NCBI GenBank assembly: GCA_002411545.1
Contig: DHTG01000055.1
Coordinates: 8,364-30,751 of the forward strand
Direction of reading: 5' to 3'
Length of the DNA: 22,388 nt
DNA from: Bacteroidales bacterium UBA5266
GTDB taxonomy: Bacteria; Bacteroidota; Bacteroidia; Bacteroidales; WCHB1-69
In this document: one piece after another, positions 1-7,863 of the stretch
How positions within the stretch are numbered: position 1 is the stretch's first letter
How the letters are laid out: each line of letters opens with the position of its first letter
The notes under the pieces: generated by a model
The model's input: the letters and a program-made list of their open reading frames with translations, nothing else
What the model was told of the DNA's origin: nothing
The model's database searches: none
Position numbers and translations under genes: made by a program

Positions 1-210
1 GAAAAACCATAAGAGGGGGTATGGTTTATACCTCCACCACTCAGGCGGCACTCTGCCTCCCATAAAATTTGACACAAAATATTCCCGGCGGGTTTCGATT
101 TATTCCATAAAAATCGACTCGTTTTAAAAGTCAGGGGGTGAATCCCAATCACCCCCTGACTATTTAGTTTTTCGGCACGAAAAATCAATTCATAATTAAC
201 CATTCATAAT
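1..210. other. Intergenic region downstream of the FeoA-FeoB gene
   Basis: No gene is seen here. The stretch carries an 8-bp hairpin (arms 4-11 and 20-27), a strong 11-bp hairpin at 130-160 listed separately, and an AT-rich tract at 188-215 made of repeated TTCATAATT units. The minus strand of positions 1-60 is open but has no start and runs off the window, so I do not call it. The mix of short inverted repeats looks like dispersed intergenic repeat material rather than a regulatory region; this is an inference. Confidence 0.5.
130..160. terminator. Hairpin, likely bidirectional terminator after feoB
   Basis: Perfect 11-bp stem: GTCAGGGGGTG at 130-140 pairs with CACCCCCTGAC at 150-160 around a 9-nt loop. 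On the minus strand the stem is followed by TTTT, and on the plus strand by an AT-rich run ending in a T tract. It lies 50 bp past the feoB stop codon. It may instead be a copy of a dispersed repeat. Confidence 0.55.
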
Positions 211-2883
211 TCATAATTTATTTTGAATTTTTCTTTCTTTTATCCTGCAGTCTCTCGGATTCATATGTTTTTGTAAAGAATCACAGGCCGTACAGCCTTG
301 GCAACCGTGTTTACGTTTCAATGATTTACGAAAATAATGGATGGAAATGACAATGGATATAAAAAGTATAAGTACAACGGCAACTTCTTGAACGGCATGA
401 TGGGCTATGCTTTGATATACAGCAAAAGAAACCATCCATGCCAAAACAATGGTATAGAAAACGGCAAACAAAGCCCAGCGCCAGCTTCCTGTTTCATGTT
501 TGATGGTGGCAATGGTAGCAATACAGGGAAAATATATCAATACAAACAACATCAAACTCAAGGCAATGGCTGAAGTAAATGCCGGAGTTCCATCGGGGCG
601 TTTCTCGGAACGCAGGCGTTCGGTGAGTGAATGATCGCCCGATGCCACGTCGGCATTATACAATACCCCTAATGTACTTACCACTATCTCCTTCGATGCT
701 ACTCCTGTAAGTAGAGCGATGCTGATTTTCCAATCAAAACCCAAAGGCTCGAGTGCCGGAGAAATGAATTTACCGATATGACCCAGATAAGAATTTTCTT
801 GTTGTTCTATTTTCATTTCAGCGGTGAGTTCATGACCGGCAATCGTTTGTTCATGACGAGGGAAAAAACTTAAAGCCCAGATAATGATTGATCCCAAAAG
901 AATAACCGTTCCGATTTTTTTTAGGTATTGATAAGCTTTATCCCAGGTGTCGCGCAAAATGGATTTTACCCCTGGAATACGATAGGGAGGCAGTTCCATC
1001 ACAGCCGGTACTTCATCTTTAGAGAATAAAAACCTTTTGAATATCAAAGCTAAAATTGCCGCCAAAATGATACCGAAAAAATAAATGGAAAACAATACCC
1101 AACCGGCATGAGCAGGGAAAAAAGCCCCTGCGAGCAATAGATAAATGGGCAAACGGGCACTACACGACATCAAAGGATTTATTAAAATGGTAATCATTCG
1201 GCTGTTGGGATTTCTGATGCTACGTGTAGCCATAATAGCCGGCACATTGCATCCAAAACCCATGATAAGCGGAATAAAGGAACGTCCGTGTAAGCCGATA
1301 CGATGCATAACCGCATCCATGATAAAAGCAGCTCTTGCCATATAACCGCTGGTTTCCATAAAGGTAAGAAAAAAGTAAAGGATCAATATATTAGGAAGAA
1401 ATACTAACACCCCTCCTACTCCTCCGATGATACCGTCAACCAACAAATCTTTAAGCATGCCATTCTGCATGGTAGCATCCAAACCATTGCCGGCCCAATT
1501 CACCAAGGTTTCTATCCATTCCATGGGATAAGCACCCAATAAAAAGGTAGCTTGAAAGGTAATGAAAATGGCCATGACAAACACAAAGTAACCCCACACT
1601 TTATGGGTAAACATATGATCTAATTTATCTTGAAAACTTATTTCCTTAGGCTTGGCTGAACTATGGAAAGTCTCTTTCAAGGCTCCTTGTATAAACCCCT
1701 TACGAGCCCCGTCGATAGCATTGGAAGCATCATCAAGTAAATCATTTTCGATTTCCTTTACGGCGGCATCTCTTACCTTGATAATATCTTGATAATTGGG
1801 GAACTGTATTACAAAATTTTCAATCTGTTTATTATGTTCTAATAATTTGACTGCCAAATAACGCGGAGCAAACTCATCGCGGGCGCTTTCATTTTTCATT
1901 AATACCGTTTTAAGTTTTTCTATGCCTCTTTCTATACCGGCACCATAGTAAATATGTATGTGTCGAATGATAGTGTGAAGATTGATATTGTCTTCGAGAT
2001 CAGATGGGGAAAATAAGCCAGACTTTTTAGCTCGACCTGCTTGCTTGCGATGACGATGGGAAAGATTGATTTGATGATAATGCTCATCCAACAATTCATC
2101 ATCTTGTAAAAAAGGTAACAGATTTCCTTCTTTATCAAGAATATCGCTTCCTTCATACAATTTACTTACCACTTCCCATAAATCATCCATTCCTTGATTA
2201 GTCTCTATATTAACTGCTACAATGGGAAGTCCCAACAACCTACTCAACCAATCAATACTCAGTCTGCTTTCGTTTTTTGTTAATGTTTCATGATTATACA
2301 GGGCAATAACCACTCGTATATTCATATCAATCAAATGAGTAGTATACATCAACTGTTCTTTGAGTTTGCAGGCATCTATTTGTTGAATGATCACATCCGG
2401 AAACGCATGCATGCTTTCATCTTCTACTGTTTGTAAGATGGCATCCGTTAAAGGTAAGCCATACACCGAAGGCATGGCAACCGTATGAAAAATATAGGAC
2501 TGATAGCTAAAGTTTGCCTCCGGTTTTTGTTTTTGTCCTATCCACGTAATGTGAATATGTTTACTCCTATCTAAGGCCAAGCGACGGATATGTTCATCCC
2601 TTAGCGTTTGATCATCTTCCCTTAGATATTGTTTGACGATTTCGAATTCGAGCACTTGTACAAAAGCAGCTTCGCTTCGTCTTAAAGAAATTTCTTTTGC
2701 ATTGATGCGAAACGACATAAGGTTTGTAAGCTGTTTATTCAATATCACTTCCACAACCACTCCTTTCACAAATCCATTTTTGATGAGGTTTTTGCGTAAA
2801 CCGCCGTGACCGTTTATCTTAATAATCACACATTTCTTCCCCGACGGAACATCCGAAAGCCTTGTATGTATATCGTGTATCAT
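211..2883 (-). CDS. feoB: FeoA-FeoB fusion, ferrous iron transporter with degenerate G domain
   Basis: This 890-residue protein is a ferrous-iron permease of the inner membrane. Residues 1-78 form a FeoA-like SH3 domain. Residues about 108-245 are the position of the FeoB GTPase domain, and its fold blocks are recognisable (FPDVIIQQIDACKLKEQLMY, then NIRVVIALYN), but G1 reads IGQKQKPEAN with no GK[ST], G3 reads VAMPSVYG instead of DLPG, G4 reads YNHE instead of NxxD, and G5 reads NIETN. The membrane part is well conserved: gate motifs GFGCNVPAIMATRS and GVASKEIVVSTLGVLY and the segment YFPCIATIATI are present. The C-terminus carries a Cys cluster (CQGCTAC). The frame is uninterrupted, so this is not simple decay. 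The FeoA-FeoB fusion is known in Bacteroidota; the loss of GTP motifs is the unusual part. A TACTTTTG box and a palindrome lie upstream. Confidence 0.93.
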   Translation of the reverse strand: MIHDIHTRLSDVPSGKKCVIIKINGHGGLRKNLIKNGFVKGVVVEVILNKQLTNLMSFRINAKEISLRRSEAAFVQVLEFEIVKQYLREDDQTLRDEHIRRLALDRSKHIHITWIGQKQKPEANFSYQSYIFHTVAMPSVYGLPLTDAILQTVEDESMHAFPDVIIQQIDACKLKEQLMYTTHLIDMNIRVVIALYNHETLTKNESRLSIDWLSRLLGLPIVAVNIETNQGMDDLWEVVSKLYEGSDILDKEGNLLPFLQDDELLDEHYHQINLSHRHRKQAGRAKKSGLFSPSDLEDNINLHTIIRHIHIYYGAGIERGIEKLKTVLMKNESARDEFAPRYLAVKLLEHNKQIENFVIQFPNYQDIIKVRDAAVKEIENDLLDDASNAIDGARKGFIQGALKETFHSSAKPKEISFQDKLDHMFTHKVWGYFVFVMAIFITFQATFLLGAYPMEWIETLVNWAGNGLDATMQNGMLKDLLVDGIIGGVGGVLVFLPNILILYFFLTFMETSGYMARAAFIMDAVMHRIGLHGRSFIPLIMGFGCNVPAIMATRSIRNPNSRMITILINPLMSCSARLPIYLLLAGAFFPAHAGWVLFSIYFFGIILAAILALIFKRFLFSKDEVPAVMELPPYRIPGVKSILRDTWDKAYQYLKKIGTVILLGSIIIWALSFFPRHEQTIAGHELTAEMKIEQQENSYLGHIGKFISPALEPLGFDWKISIALLTGVASKEIVVSTLGVLYNADVASGDHSLTERLRSEKRPDGTPAFTSAIALSLMLFVLIYFPCIATIATIKHETGSWRWALFAVFYTIVLAWMVSFAVYQSIAHHAVQEVAVVLILFISIVISIHYFRKSLKRKHGCQGCTACDSLQKHMNPRDCRIKERKIQNKL

Positions 2884-2910
2884 TGCTTTGTGTCTTTTAT
2901 ATTGAACTTA

Positions 2911-2918
2911 CAAAAGTA
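2911..2918 (-). promoter_or_regulatory. -7 promoter box (TACTTTTG) of feoB
   Basis: The minus strand reads TACTTTTG, an exact match to the Bacteroidota -7 consensus TAnnTTTG, 28 bp ahead of the feoB start codon. No clear -33 TTTG is seen; that position is occupied by the dyad at 2941-2958. Confidence 0.6.
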
Positions 2919-2940
2919 ATCTCAATATAACAAAGAAAGT

Positions 2941-2958
2941 ATCCTTATAAATAAGGAT
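2941..2958. promoter_or_regulatory. Palindrome ATCCTTA-N4-TAAGGAT, candidate feoB operator
   Basis: Perfect 7-bp arms (2941-2947 and 2952-2958) flank TAAA. The element sits at or just upstream of the expected -33 region of the feoB promoter, 23 bp from the -7 box. It does not match the canonical Fur box. A role in iron- or redox-dependent control is inferred only from position and symmetry. Confidence 0.4.
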
Positions 2959-3036
2959 TAATGTATAATCTTATTCATTAATAATAGGGATAGTTTATCA
3001 TTCCATGTCTACATCAATTTTCAAGTCAAAACCACC

Positions 3037-3876
3037 TTAGACTTTCACTGCTCGTATAAACACATAATCGATTAAACCTCTCCGATGAACATATCCTAAG
3101 AGCCATGAGATAAAGGTAAGAGCCAATCCGATACGATAACCCCGTATGCGAATGGCATTGATAACGGATTTCCATTTCAAATTATAACTTGAGAATCCGG
3201 GATACACTTTATTGCCTACGCTTTCGGCCGTATCGACACGGAACCCTATCCGTTCCAGTTGCAATTTCAGTTCCGGTATCGACATCCAATTGGCTTTGGG
3301 CATATACCAATGTTTGGCACAAAAATTACTAACCATGCGATTGAATCGGTTTTTCTTGGCAGCAATGCTATCCACCATAATATCAGATAGCAATAACACA
3401 CCGTTTGGTTTTAAAACGCGAAAAGAATTTCGCAAAAAAGCCTCTCTAGTGTTAAAATGAGCCGGTCCTTCAATTCCTATAACATAATCAAAGCTGTTAT
3501 CTTCGAAGGCTAATTTACAAGCATCCATTTTCTGATACAGTATAGGTTTCTCCAAATCATTGGATTGATTATGTTCTTTAGCAAAGGCAATATGAGTTTC
3601 GGTAATGTCGATGGCGACAATCTTTTCAGGTTGTATTTTCTCCATTATTTTAAGCGTTTCGGCACCATAACCGCAAGCTACATTTAATATTTTCCCCGTA
3701 TTGATAGGTTTCTCAAATTGTAGCATACGATTAATCAGGGCTTCTACCGCCTCATGATAGTGTTTAATATTGTCTATCCAATAGCCGAACGACAAAAATC
3801 CACCTTCTTGAAAGCCTCTTTTATCCGAACCGTGAGAATAGAACTTCTCTACTTTGTTTTCATGTGATAGTTTCAT
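3037..3876 (-). CDS. Class I SAM-dependent methyltransferase
   Basis: A 279-residue soluble protein with a Methyltransf_11/UbiE-type Rossmann fold. The SAM-binding motif I is NVACGYGAETL near residue 65, followed by an acidic strand end (IVAIDIT) and the post-motif block FDYVIGIEGPAHF. The strand before the C-terminal part reads VLKPNGVLLLSD. The N-terminus (KFYSHGSDKRGFQEGGFLSFGYW) resembles small-molecule C- or O-methyltransferases of the sterol/ubiquinone type, in which an amphipathic lid precedes the core. The C-terminus has a hydrophobic stretch (IGLALTFISWLLGYV) that may dock on membrane. The substrate cannot be told from sequence. It is transcribed alone, from a TATCTTTG box about 94 bp upstream, with a long leader carrying an inverted repeat. 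Confidence 0.85.
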   Translation of the reverse strand: MKLSHENKVEKFYSHGSDKRGFQEGGFLSFGYWIDNIKHYHEAVEALINRMLQFEKPINTGKILNVACGYGAETLKIMEKIQPEKIVAIDITETHIAFAKEHNQSNDLEKPILYQKMDACKLAFEDNSFDYVIGIEGPAHFNTREAFLRNSFRVLKPNGVLLLSDIMVDSIAAKKNRFNRMVSNFCAKHWYMPKANWMSIPELKLQLERIGFRVDTAESVGNKVYPGFSSYNLKWKSVINAIRIRGYRIGLALTFISWLLGYVHRRGLIDYVFIRAVKV

Positions 3877-3893
3877 GTTTTTAAGAGTAAATA

Positions 3894-3944
3894 GCAGATT
3901 CTAAAACTTAATAATTATAACATCAAACAAAAAGCAGAATCTGC
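3894..3944 (-). other. Inverted repeat in the methyltransferase leader
   Basis: GCAGATTCT (3894-3902) and AGAATCTGC (3936-3944) pair perfectly over 9 bp with a 33-nt AT-rich loop. They lie between the presumed transcription start and the methyltransferase start codon, so the mRNA leader may fold back. No known riboswitch consensus was recognised. Confidence 0.35.
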
Positions 3945-3969
3945 CTTACCCTTTGCCCGGCATTTGCCG

Positions 3970-3977
3970 CAAAGATA
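3970..3977 (-). promoter_or_regulatory. -7 promoter box (TATCTTTG) of the methyltransferase
   Basis: Exact TAnnTTTG match on the minus strand between the FMN reductase stop and the methyltransferase start. The upstream GTTTCG may act as a weak -33 element. Confidence 0.55.
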
Positions 3978-4034
3978 TATTTTATTATTATACGAAACCT
4001 TATTATTAAAAATAATTATTGAATAAAGCTAACA

Positions 4035-4568
4035 TTATTGCATCACTTTTTTCACATCCTGAATCACTTCAAGGAATTTTGCTTTTAATTCGGGATGAAC
4101 GATACCCGATTCCCGATTGAAATTTTGTTCGAACGAAGGCAAGGAAAAATCGGCAATGATATCCGCACCATGTATAGGGAACCTGATTTTAGCGGCACTG
4201 ATTGAACCGGCACCTCCTCTCGGACCGGGAGAGGTGGATATCAACAATACTTTTTTCTCTTGAAACAGTTTCATTTTCTTCCGTGAAGTCCAATCCAACA
4301 GATTTTTAAAAGCAGCGGTATAACTTCCATTATGTTCCGACATGGAAATAATGAGCAAATCTGCTTCGGCAATTTTGGCTAAAAAACGGTCGATAACTTG
4401 CGGATGACCCTTTTCCGCTTCTACGTCAACAGTGAAAAGTGGAAGCGGATAGTCGTTTAAATCTAATACTTCTATTTCGGCATGTGCAAAATGTTGCGTT
4501 GCATGGGCTGCAAATTGCTTATTGATAGATTGCTTACTGTAAGAAGCTCCAAAGGCTATTATTTTCAT
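4035..4568 (-). CDS. NAD(P)H-dependent FMN reductase family flavoprotein
   Basis: A 177-residue flavodoxin-fold protein of the NADPH-dependent FMN reductase family (relatives include SsuE, ChrR/YieF and AzoR-like quinone reductases). The FMN-phosphate loop is GASYSKQSINKQFA at residues 8-21. The isoalloxazine-contact block is SMSEHNGSYTAAFKNLLDW, matching the family PEYNGSxPGxLKNAIDW pattern but with SEH in place of PEY. The strand-4 loop STSPGPRGGAGS is also typical. Such enzymes use NAD(P)H to reduce flavin, quinones, azo compounds or metal ions in the cytoplasm. It starts 15 bp after the first lipocalin stop and is probably cotranscribed with it. The precise substrate is open. Confidence 0.88.
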   Translation of the reverse strand: MKIIAFGASYSKQSINKQFAAHATQHFAHAEIEVLDLNDYPLPLFTVDVEAEKGHPQVIDRFLAKIAEADLLIISMSEHNGSYTAAFKNLLDWTSRKKMKLFQEKKVLLISTSPGPRGGAGSISAAKIRFPIHGADIIADFSLPSFEQNFNRESGIVHPELKAKFLEVIQDVKKVMQ

Positions 4569-4583
4569 ATGAAATACTTAGTT

Positions 4584-5117
4584 TTAATCGTGTTCTACCC
4601 AAACCAAATCAGAAATCTTATATCCCAATTCTTCGGCTATACCCAAATACTCTTGTTTAATGGCTTCGGGTATGGTTTTTTCACGGGAAAGTATCCACAA
4701 ATAGTTCAAATTTTTACCGGCTACTAAAGCATAGGTATAGTCGCTATCTAAAGCTATGACATTATAACCTGAATAAAAAGAAGCGAAAAAAGACACTTTC
4801 AGCTGACCTACGGTTTCATCACCCACAAATTTAGCTTTACCAATGGCTTGATCCCATTCTTTTTTCACATAATTATAGCCTTGGTTATCCACTTTGATAG
4901 TACCATCATCATTGAGAGAGTAAGTTGCCGTAGTGTTATTCAAATCGCGTTCGTATTTGAAATCTAAACGGGCTATTTCATACCATTTTCCCAAATATTT
5001 TTCTTTTTGAAAGTTTTTTACCGGTTCAGCTCCTTTGGGCATTTTGGCACAGGATGTAAACATTAAAAAAGTCAATCCGGCTACACATACGTTTTGAATA
5101 CATTTTTTTGTGTTCAT
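4584..5117 (-). CDS. blc: Lipocalin family lipoprotein (Blc-like), copy 1
   Basis: A 177-residue bacterial lipocalin. A lipoprotein signal peptide ends at FTSC with Cys23 as the acylated residue, so the protein should be membrane anchored. The lipocalin signature GKWYEIARLDFKYERDL lies near residue 43, followed by TATYSLNDDGTIKVDNQGYN, GYNVIALDSDYTYALVAG and YLWILSREKTIP, closely following the layout of Escherichia coli Blc. Blc-type proteins bind fatty acids and lysophospholipids and are linked to envelope stress. It is the better conserved of two tandem paralogues and is followed 15 bp later by an FMN reductase gene. The protein ends in VWVEHD exactly as copy 2 does. Confidence 0.93.
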   Translation of the reverse strand: MNTKKCIQNVCVAGLTFLMFTSCAKMPKGAEPVKNFQKEKYLGKWYEIARLDFKYERDLNNTTATYSLNDDGTIKVDNQGYNYVKKEWDQAIGKAKFVGDETVGQLKVSFFASFYSGYNVIALDSDYTYALVAGKNLNYLWILSREKTIPEAIKQEYLGIAEELGYKISDLVWVEHD

Positions 5118-5203
5118 AATATCTTTTAATTAATAAAAATAAGGTTCTTTTTTATCCATACAGTAATAGCAGAACCCATCACTATTACCGATTATATGTA
5201 TTA

Positions 5204-5734
5204 TTAATCATGTTCCACCCAAACCAAATCAGAAGTTTTACACCCCAAATCTTTGGCCATTTTCAAATATACTTGCTTTACCTCCTCGGGAATTGTTTTC
5301 TTACGGGAAAGCAACCATAAATAATGCGTATTTTTCCCTATAACCAATGCATAAGTATATGCCTCATCCAAGGCTATTACATTATAGGGGGTATGAAATA
5401 ATCCTCCATAAGAAATTTCTAACATAGCTATATTCTTATTAATGTAGAAGCTAGCTTTTCCTTCCTTTTTCATCCACTCCTTATTTTCTACATTATACCC
5501 CTGACTCATTACCCTTATTGTTCCATCTTCATTTAATGAATAGTTTACAGATATGTTTGATGATTTTTTTTCGTACTTAGCCTCTAATCGAGCAATTTCA
5601 TACCATGTGCCTAAAAACTTTTCAATTTCAAAAAAACGTACTACAACCACTCCCTTTGGTACATTCGAACAGGAGTATATACTTCCAACAGTAAACAAAA
5701 GTCCCATTAATAATATTTTTTTCATCAATTTCAT
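5204..5734 (-). CDS. Lipocalin family lipoprotein (Blc-like), copy 2
   Basis: A 176-residue tandem paralogue of the next gene. The lipobox is IYSC with Cys22. The signature GTWYEIARLEAKYEKK and the blocks YSLNEDGTIRVMSQGYN, PYNVIALDEAYTYALVIG and YLWLLSRKKTIPEE are kept, but the middle of the barrel (SSNISVNYS, INKNIAMLEISYGGLFHT) has drifted from the Blc consensus, which suggests a changed ligand. The last 35 bp of the two lipocalin genes are almost identical in DNA, pointing to a local duplication. An alternative start at the fourth codon (ATG) is possible. No TAnnTTTG box was found in the upstream 195 bp. Confidence 0.9.
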   Translation of the reverse strand: MKLMKKILLMGLLFTVGSIYSCSNVPKGVVVVRFFEIEKFLGTWYEIARLEAKYEKKSSNISVNYSLNEDGTIRVMSQGYNVENKEWMKKEGKASFYINKNIAMLEISYGGLFHTPYNVIALDEAYTYALVIGKNTHYLWLLSRKKTIPEEVKQVYLKMAKDLGCKTSDLVWVEHD

Positions 5735-5929
5735 AAATAAATCATACCCAACACCAACTCGTAAAGACTCTTCATCTTAGTTATACGCTATGTTTTCCGT
5801 ATATCGTGTACAACAACCCAATTCAAATATTGTTTACATCTTCAATAATATTTTATGTTAATATTTTCAAATTGATGATTGCTTATGCAAATAACACATA
5901 TTGATAAGACTCTAAAAAAAAGACATTAC

Positions 5930-6379
5930 TTATTCAAAGCAAACTCTCATTATCGTTGCCGTAGCTCCATCTGCATAATACGCAGGTTTACTACCTGAAA
6001 AGCTAAATCCGTTTTTCTTATAAAATTGAATAGCAGAAAGGTTTGTATCTCTTACTTCTAAGTGCATCCCTTCTTTATGCAAGCTTTTAGCCAATTTGAA
6101 AGCATGGTCTAAGAGATGTTGCCCGATTTGCATACCTCGAGCGTGAGGATGTACGGCAATAGAATATAATCTAAGGCTTTTGGCGCGTTTTGAATCTAAT
6201 AATATAATGTAAGCCAAAATTTCGTTTTTCAATTCGGCAACATAAAAATAATTGTGTGATAACAAATACAAAAATTGGCGTTTGTTAAAAGCATCTACAT
6301 CAAAACAAAGCCTTTCTATGTGTATAATTTTTTCTATATCTTTTTTATCGGCTTTACGAAACAAAAGCTGGGAATGCAT
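5930..6379 (-). CDS. GNAT family N-acetyltransferase (RimI-like)
   Basis: A 149-residue single-domain GNAT protein that transfers acetyl from acetyl-CoA to an amine. The N-terminus RKADKKDIEKIIHIERLCF is typical of RimI-like enzymes, the acetyl-CoA loop reads ARGMQIGQHLL (family Q/RxxGxG/A), and the C-terminal part LEVRDTNLSAIQFYKKNGF is the motif B region. Its start is only 5 bp after the stop of the ATP-grasp gene, so the two are translated from one message. In proteobacteria, from memory, the equivalent RimK-like ligase sits beside a GNAT fused to a C39-type peptidase; here the peptidase part is absent. The substrate is probably an amine on a peptide made or modified by the ligase; this is inference. 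Confidence 0.88.
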   Translation of the reverse strand: MHSQLLFRKADKKDIEKIIHIERLCFDVDAFNKRQFLYLLSHNYFYVAELKNEILAYIILLDSKRAKSLRLYSIAVHPHARGMQIGQHLLDHAFKLAKSLHKEGMHLEVRDTNLSAIQFYKKNGFSFSGSKPAYYADGATATIMRVCFE

Positions 6380-6384
6380 ATGGT

Positions 6385-7848
6385 TTAATATTTATATTCC
6401 AAGGCGCGGGAGAAAAAATTTAAAATACGATAATACAATTCATCTCCTAAAATAGCATCTTCCACTTCATGGTCTATACTCGGGTTATCATTCACTTCAA
6501 TCACTATGGCTTTACCATTGATAAGTTTGATATCCACTCCATACAAACCATTGCCGATACATGATGTTACCTTTAAGGCCGTTTTCAACACATTCTTAGG
6601 AACTTGATAAATCGGTATGGTTTCATAAGCACCACATTTAGCCTTTCCATTTCCTGCATGATTGTATATTTGCCAATGACCTTTTGCCATAAAATACTTA
6701 CAAGCAAAAAGAGGTTCATTATCCAATACCCCTATTCGCCAATCAAAATCCGTTGGAATAAACTCTTGCGCCAACAGTATGGCTGATTTTTGAAACAAAT
6801 CATGTAAGCTTGCATGCAAGTCTACTTCATTATTGATTTTATTGATATCATGCGAAAAGGAGCCATCGGGTATTTTTAAAATAAAAGGTTGCCCCAAATC
6901 TTCCGCTATAGAAGTAAATGTATTTTTATTATTTTTAAACAATAAGCGTGATTTGGGTTGTGGTATTTTTTCTTTTGTTAACAATTCGGCCAGATACACT
7001 TTATTTGTACATCGAATAATGGATAAAGGATCGTCAATAACCACCATATCGGCTTGTTTGGCTCGTTGCGCCAAATGATAGGTAATATGATTTAAAGCCG
7101 TTGTTGAACGAATAAACAAGGCATCAAATTCCATCAATCGAGTAACATCTTCTTCCGTAATAAGTTCTGCATGAATATTCATTTTTTTCGCAACCTCCAA
7201 AAATTTATATAAAGCCTTTTTATCACTGGGAGGTAAAATTTCGTCCGGATTATAAAAAATGGCCAGATTATACCTACACGATTTATGGGCACGAGGGGTT
7301 CGCCATATTTTGGTATGAAAGCTATCCAAGGATTCTGCAAAATAATCTTGTTCTTCATCACTCAATTGGTGAAGAGACAGCGCTTCTACACTCTCAATTT
7401 GATTGCGCGATTTATTATAAAAACCTACCTTTAATATCGGACAAGGATAATTATCAAAAATATAACGAGCTATTTTTTCCATGCCTTTTTCTTTACATGT
7501 TCCAAAATAAATGTTTATATAAAACACCGAATCGCTAATGTTATTTTTTTGCATCCATTGATAACATATTTTATGCAAGGTATTATCCATACGAATACCT
7601 GTTCCCGCTTCCAAACGATTAATGGTTTCAACACTGGGAATGATTTTATCCCCACGAGCTTGAGCCAATAAAGAACAATAATAACCTTCGGAATTATAAG
7701 TCAAACTGGAACTTAAATTAATAACCAAATTCGAACCATTATTTCTTGAATTATGTTGAAGATAGTCGGATACACTTAATAAACTCTTCGTTTTATAAAA
7801 CGGATTCCATTCCGACAACTTATCTAATAAAATAATTACATTTTGCAT
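6385..7848 (-). CDS. RimK-like ATP-grasp ligase with RLAN N-terminal domain
   Basis: A 487-residue protein. Residues 1-150 fit the RLAN domain (RimK-like ATP-grasp N-terminal), with LVINLSSSLTYNSEGYYCSLLAQARGDKIIPS. The C-terminal half is an ATP-grasp carboxylate-amine ligase: the entry helix TNKVYLAELLTKEKIPQPKS, an ATP-contact strand PFILKIPDGSFS, AQEFIPTDFDWRIGVLD, and the Mg-binding VIEVNDNPSID. Such enzymes join an amino acid or amine to a carboxylate through an acyl-phosphate. I take the ATG at 7848 as start, because a TTG 18 bp upstream would lie inside a TATTTTTG promoter box at 7864-7871. It forms a two-gene operon with the GNAT. The product is not known. Confidence 0.85.
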   Translation of the reverse strand: MQNVIILLDKLSEWNPFYKTKSLLSVSDYLQHNSRNNGSNLVINLSSSLTYNSEGYYCSLLAQARGDKIIPSVETINRLEAGTGIRMDNTLHKICYQWMQKNNISDSVFYINIYFGTCKEKGMEKIARYIFDNYPCPILKVGFYNKSRNQIESVEALSLHQLSDEEQDYFAESLDSFHTKIWRTPRAHKSCRYNLAIFYNPDEILPPSDKKALYKFLEVAKKMNIHAELITEEDVTRLMEFDALFIRSTTALNHITYHLAQRAKQADMVVIDDPLSIIRCTNKVYLAELLTKEKIPQPKSRLLFKNNKNTFTSIAEDLGQPFILKIPDGSFSHDINKINNEVDLHASLHDLFQKSAILLAQEFIPTDFDWRIGVLDNEPLFACKYFMAKGHWQIYNHAGNGKAKCGAYETIPIYQVPKNVLKTALKVTSCIGNGLYGVDIKLINGKAIVIEVNDNPSIDHEVEDAILGDELYYRILNFFSRALEYKY

Positions 7849-7863
7849 AGCTGAAAAATTGCG

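Noticed and set aside
337..2156. Small open frames on both strands within the feoB span
   Set aside because: They lie fully inside the FeoA-FeoB gene, have no recognisable motif, and their composition follows from the long gene.
2941..2958. Fur box at feoB
   Set aside because: The dyad does not match the GATAATGATAATCATTATC consensus, so I list it only as an unnamed palindrome.
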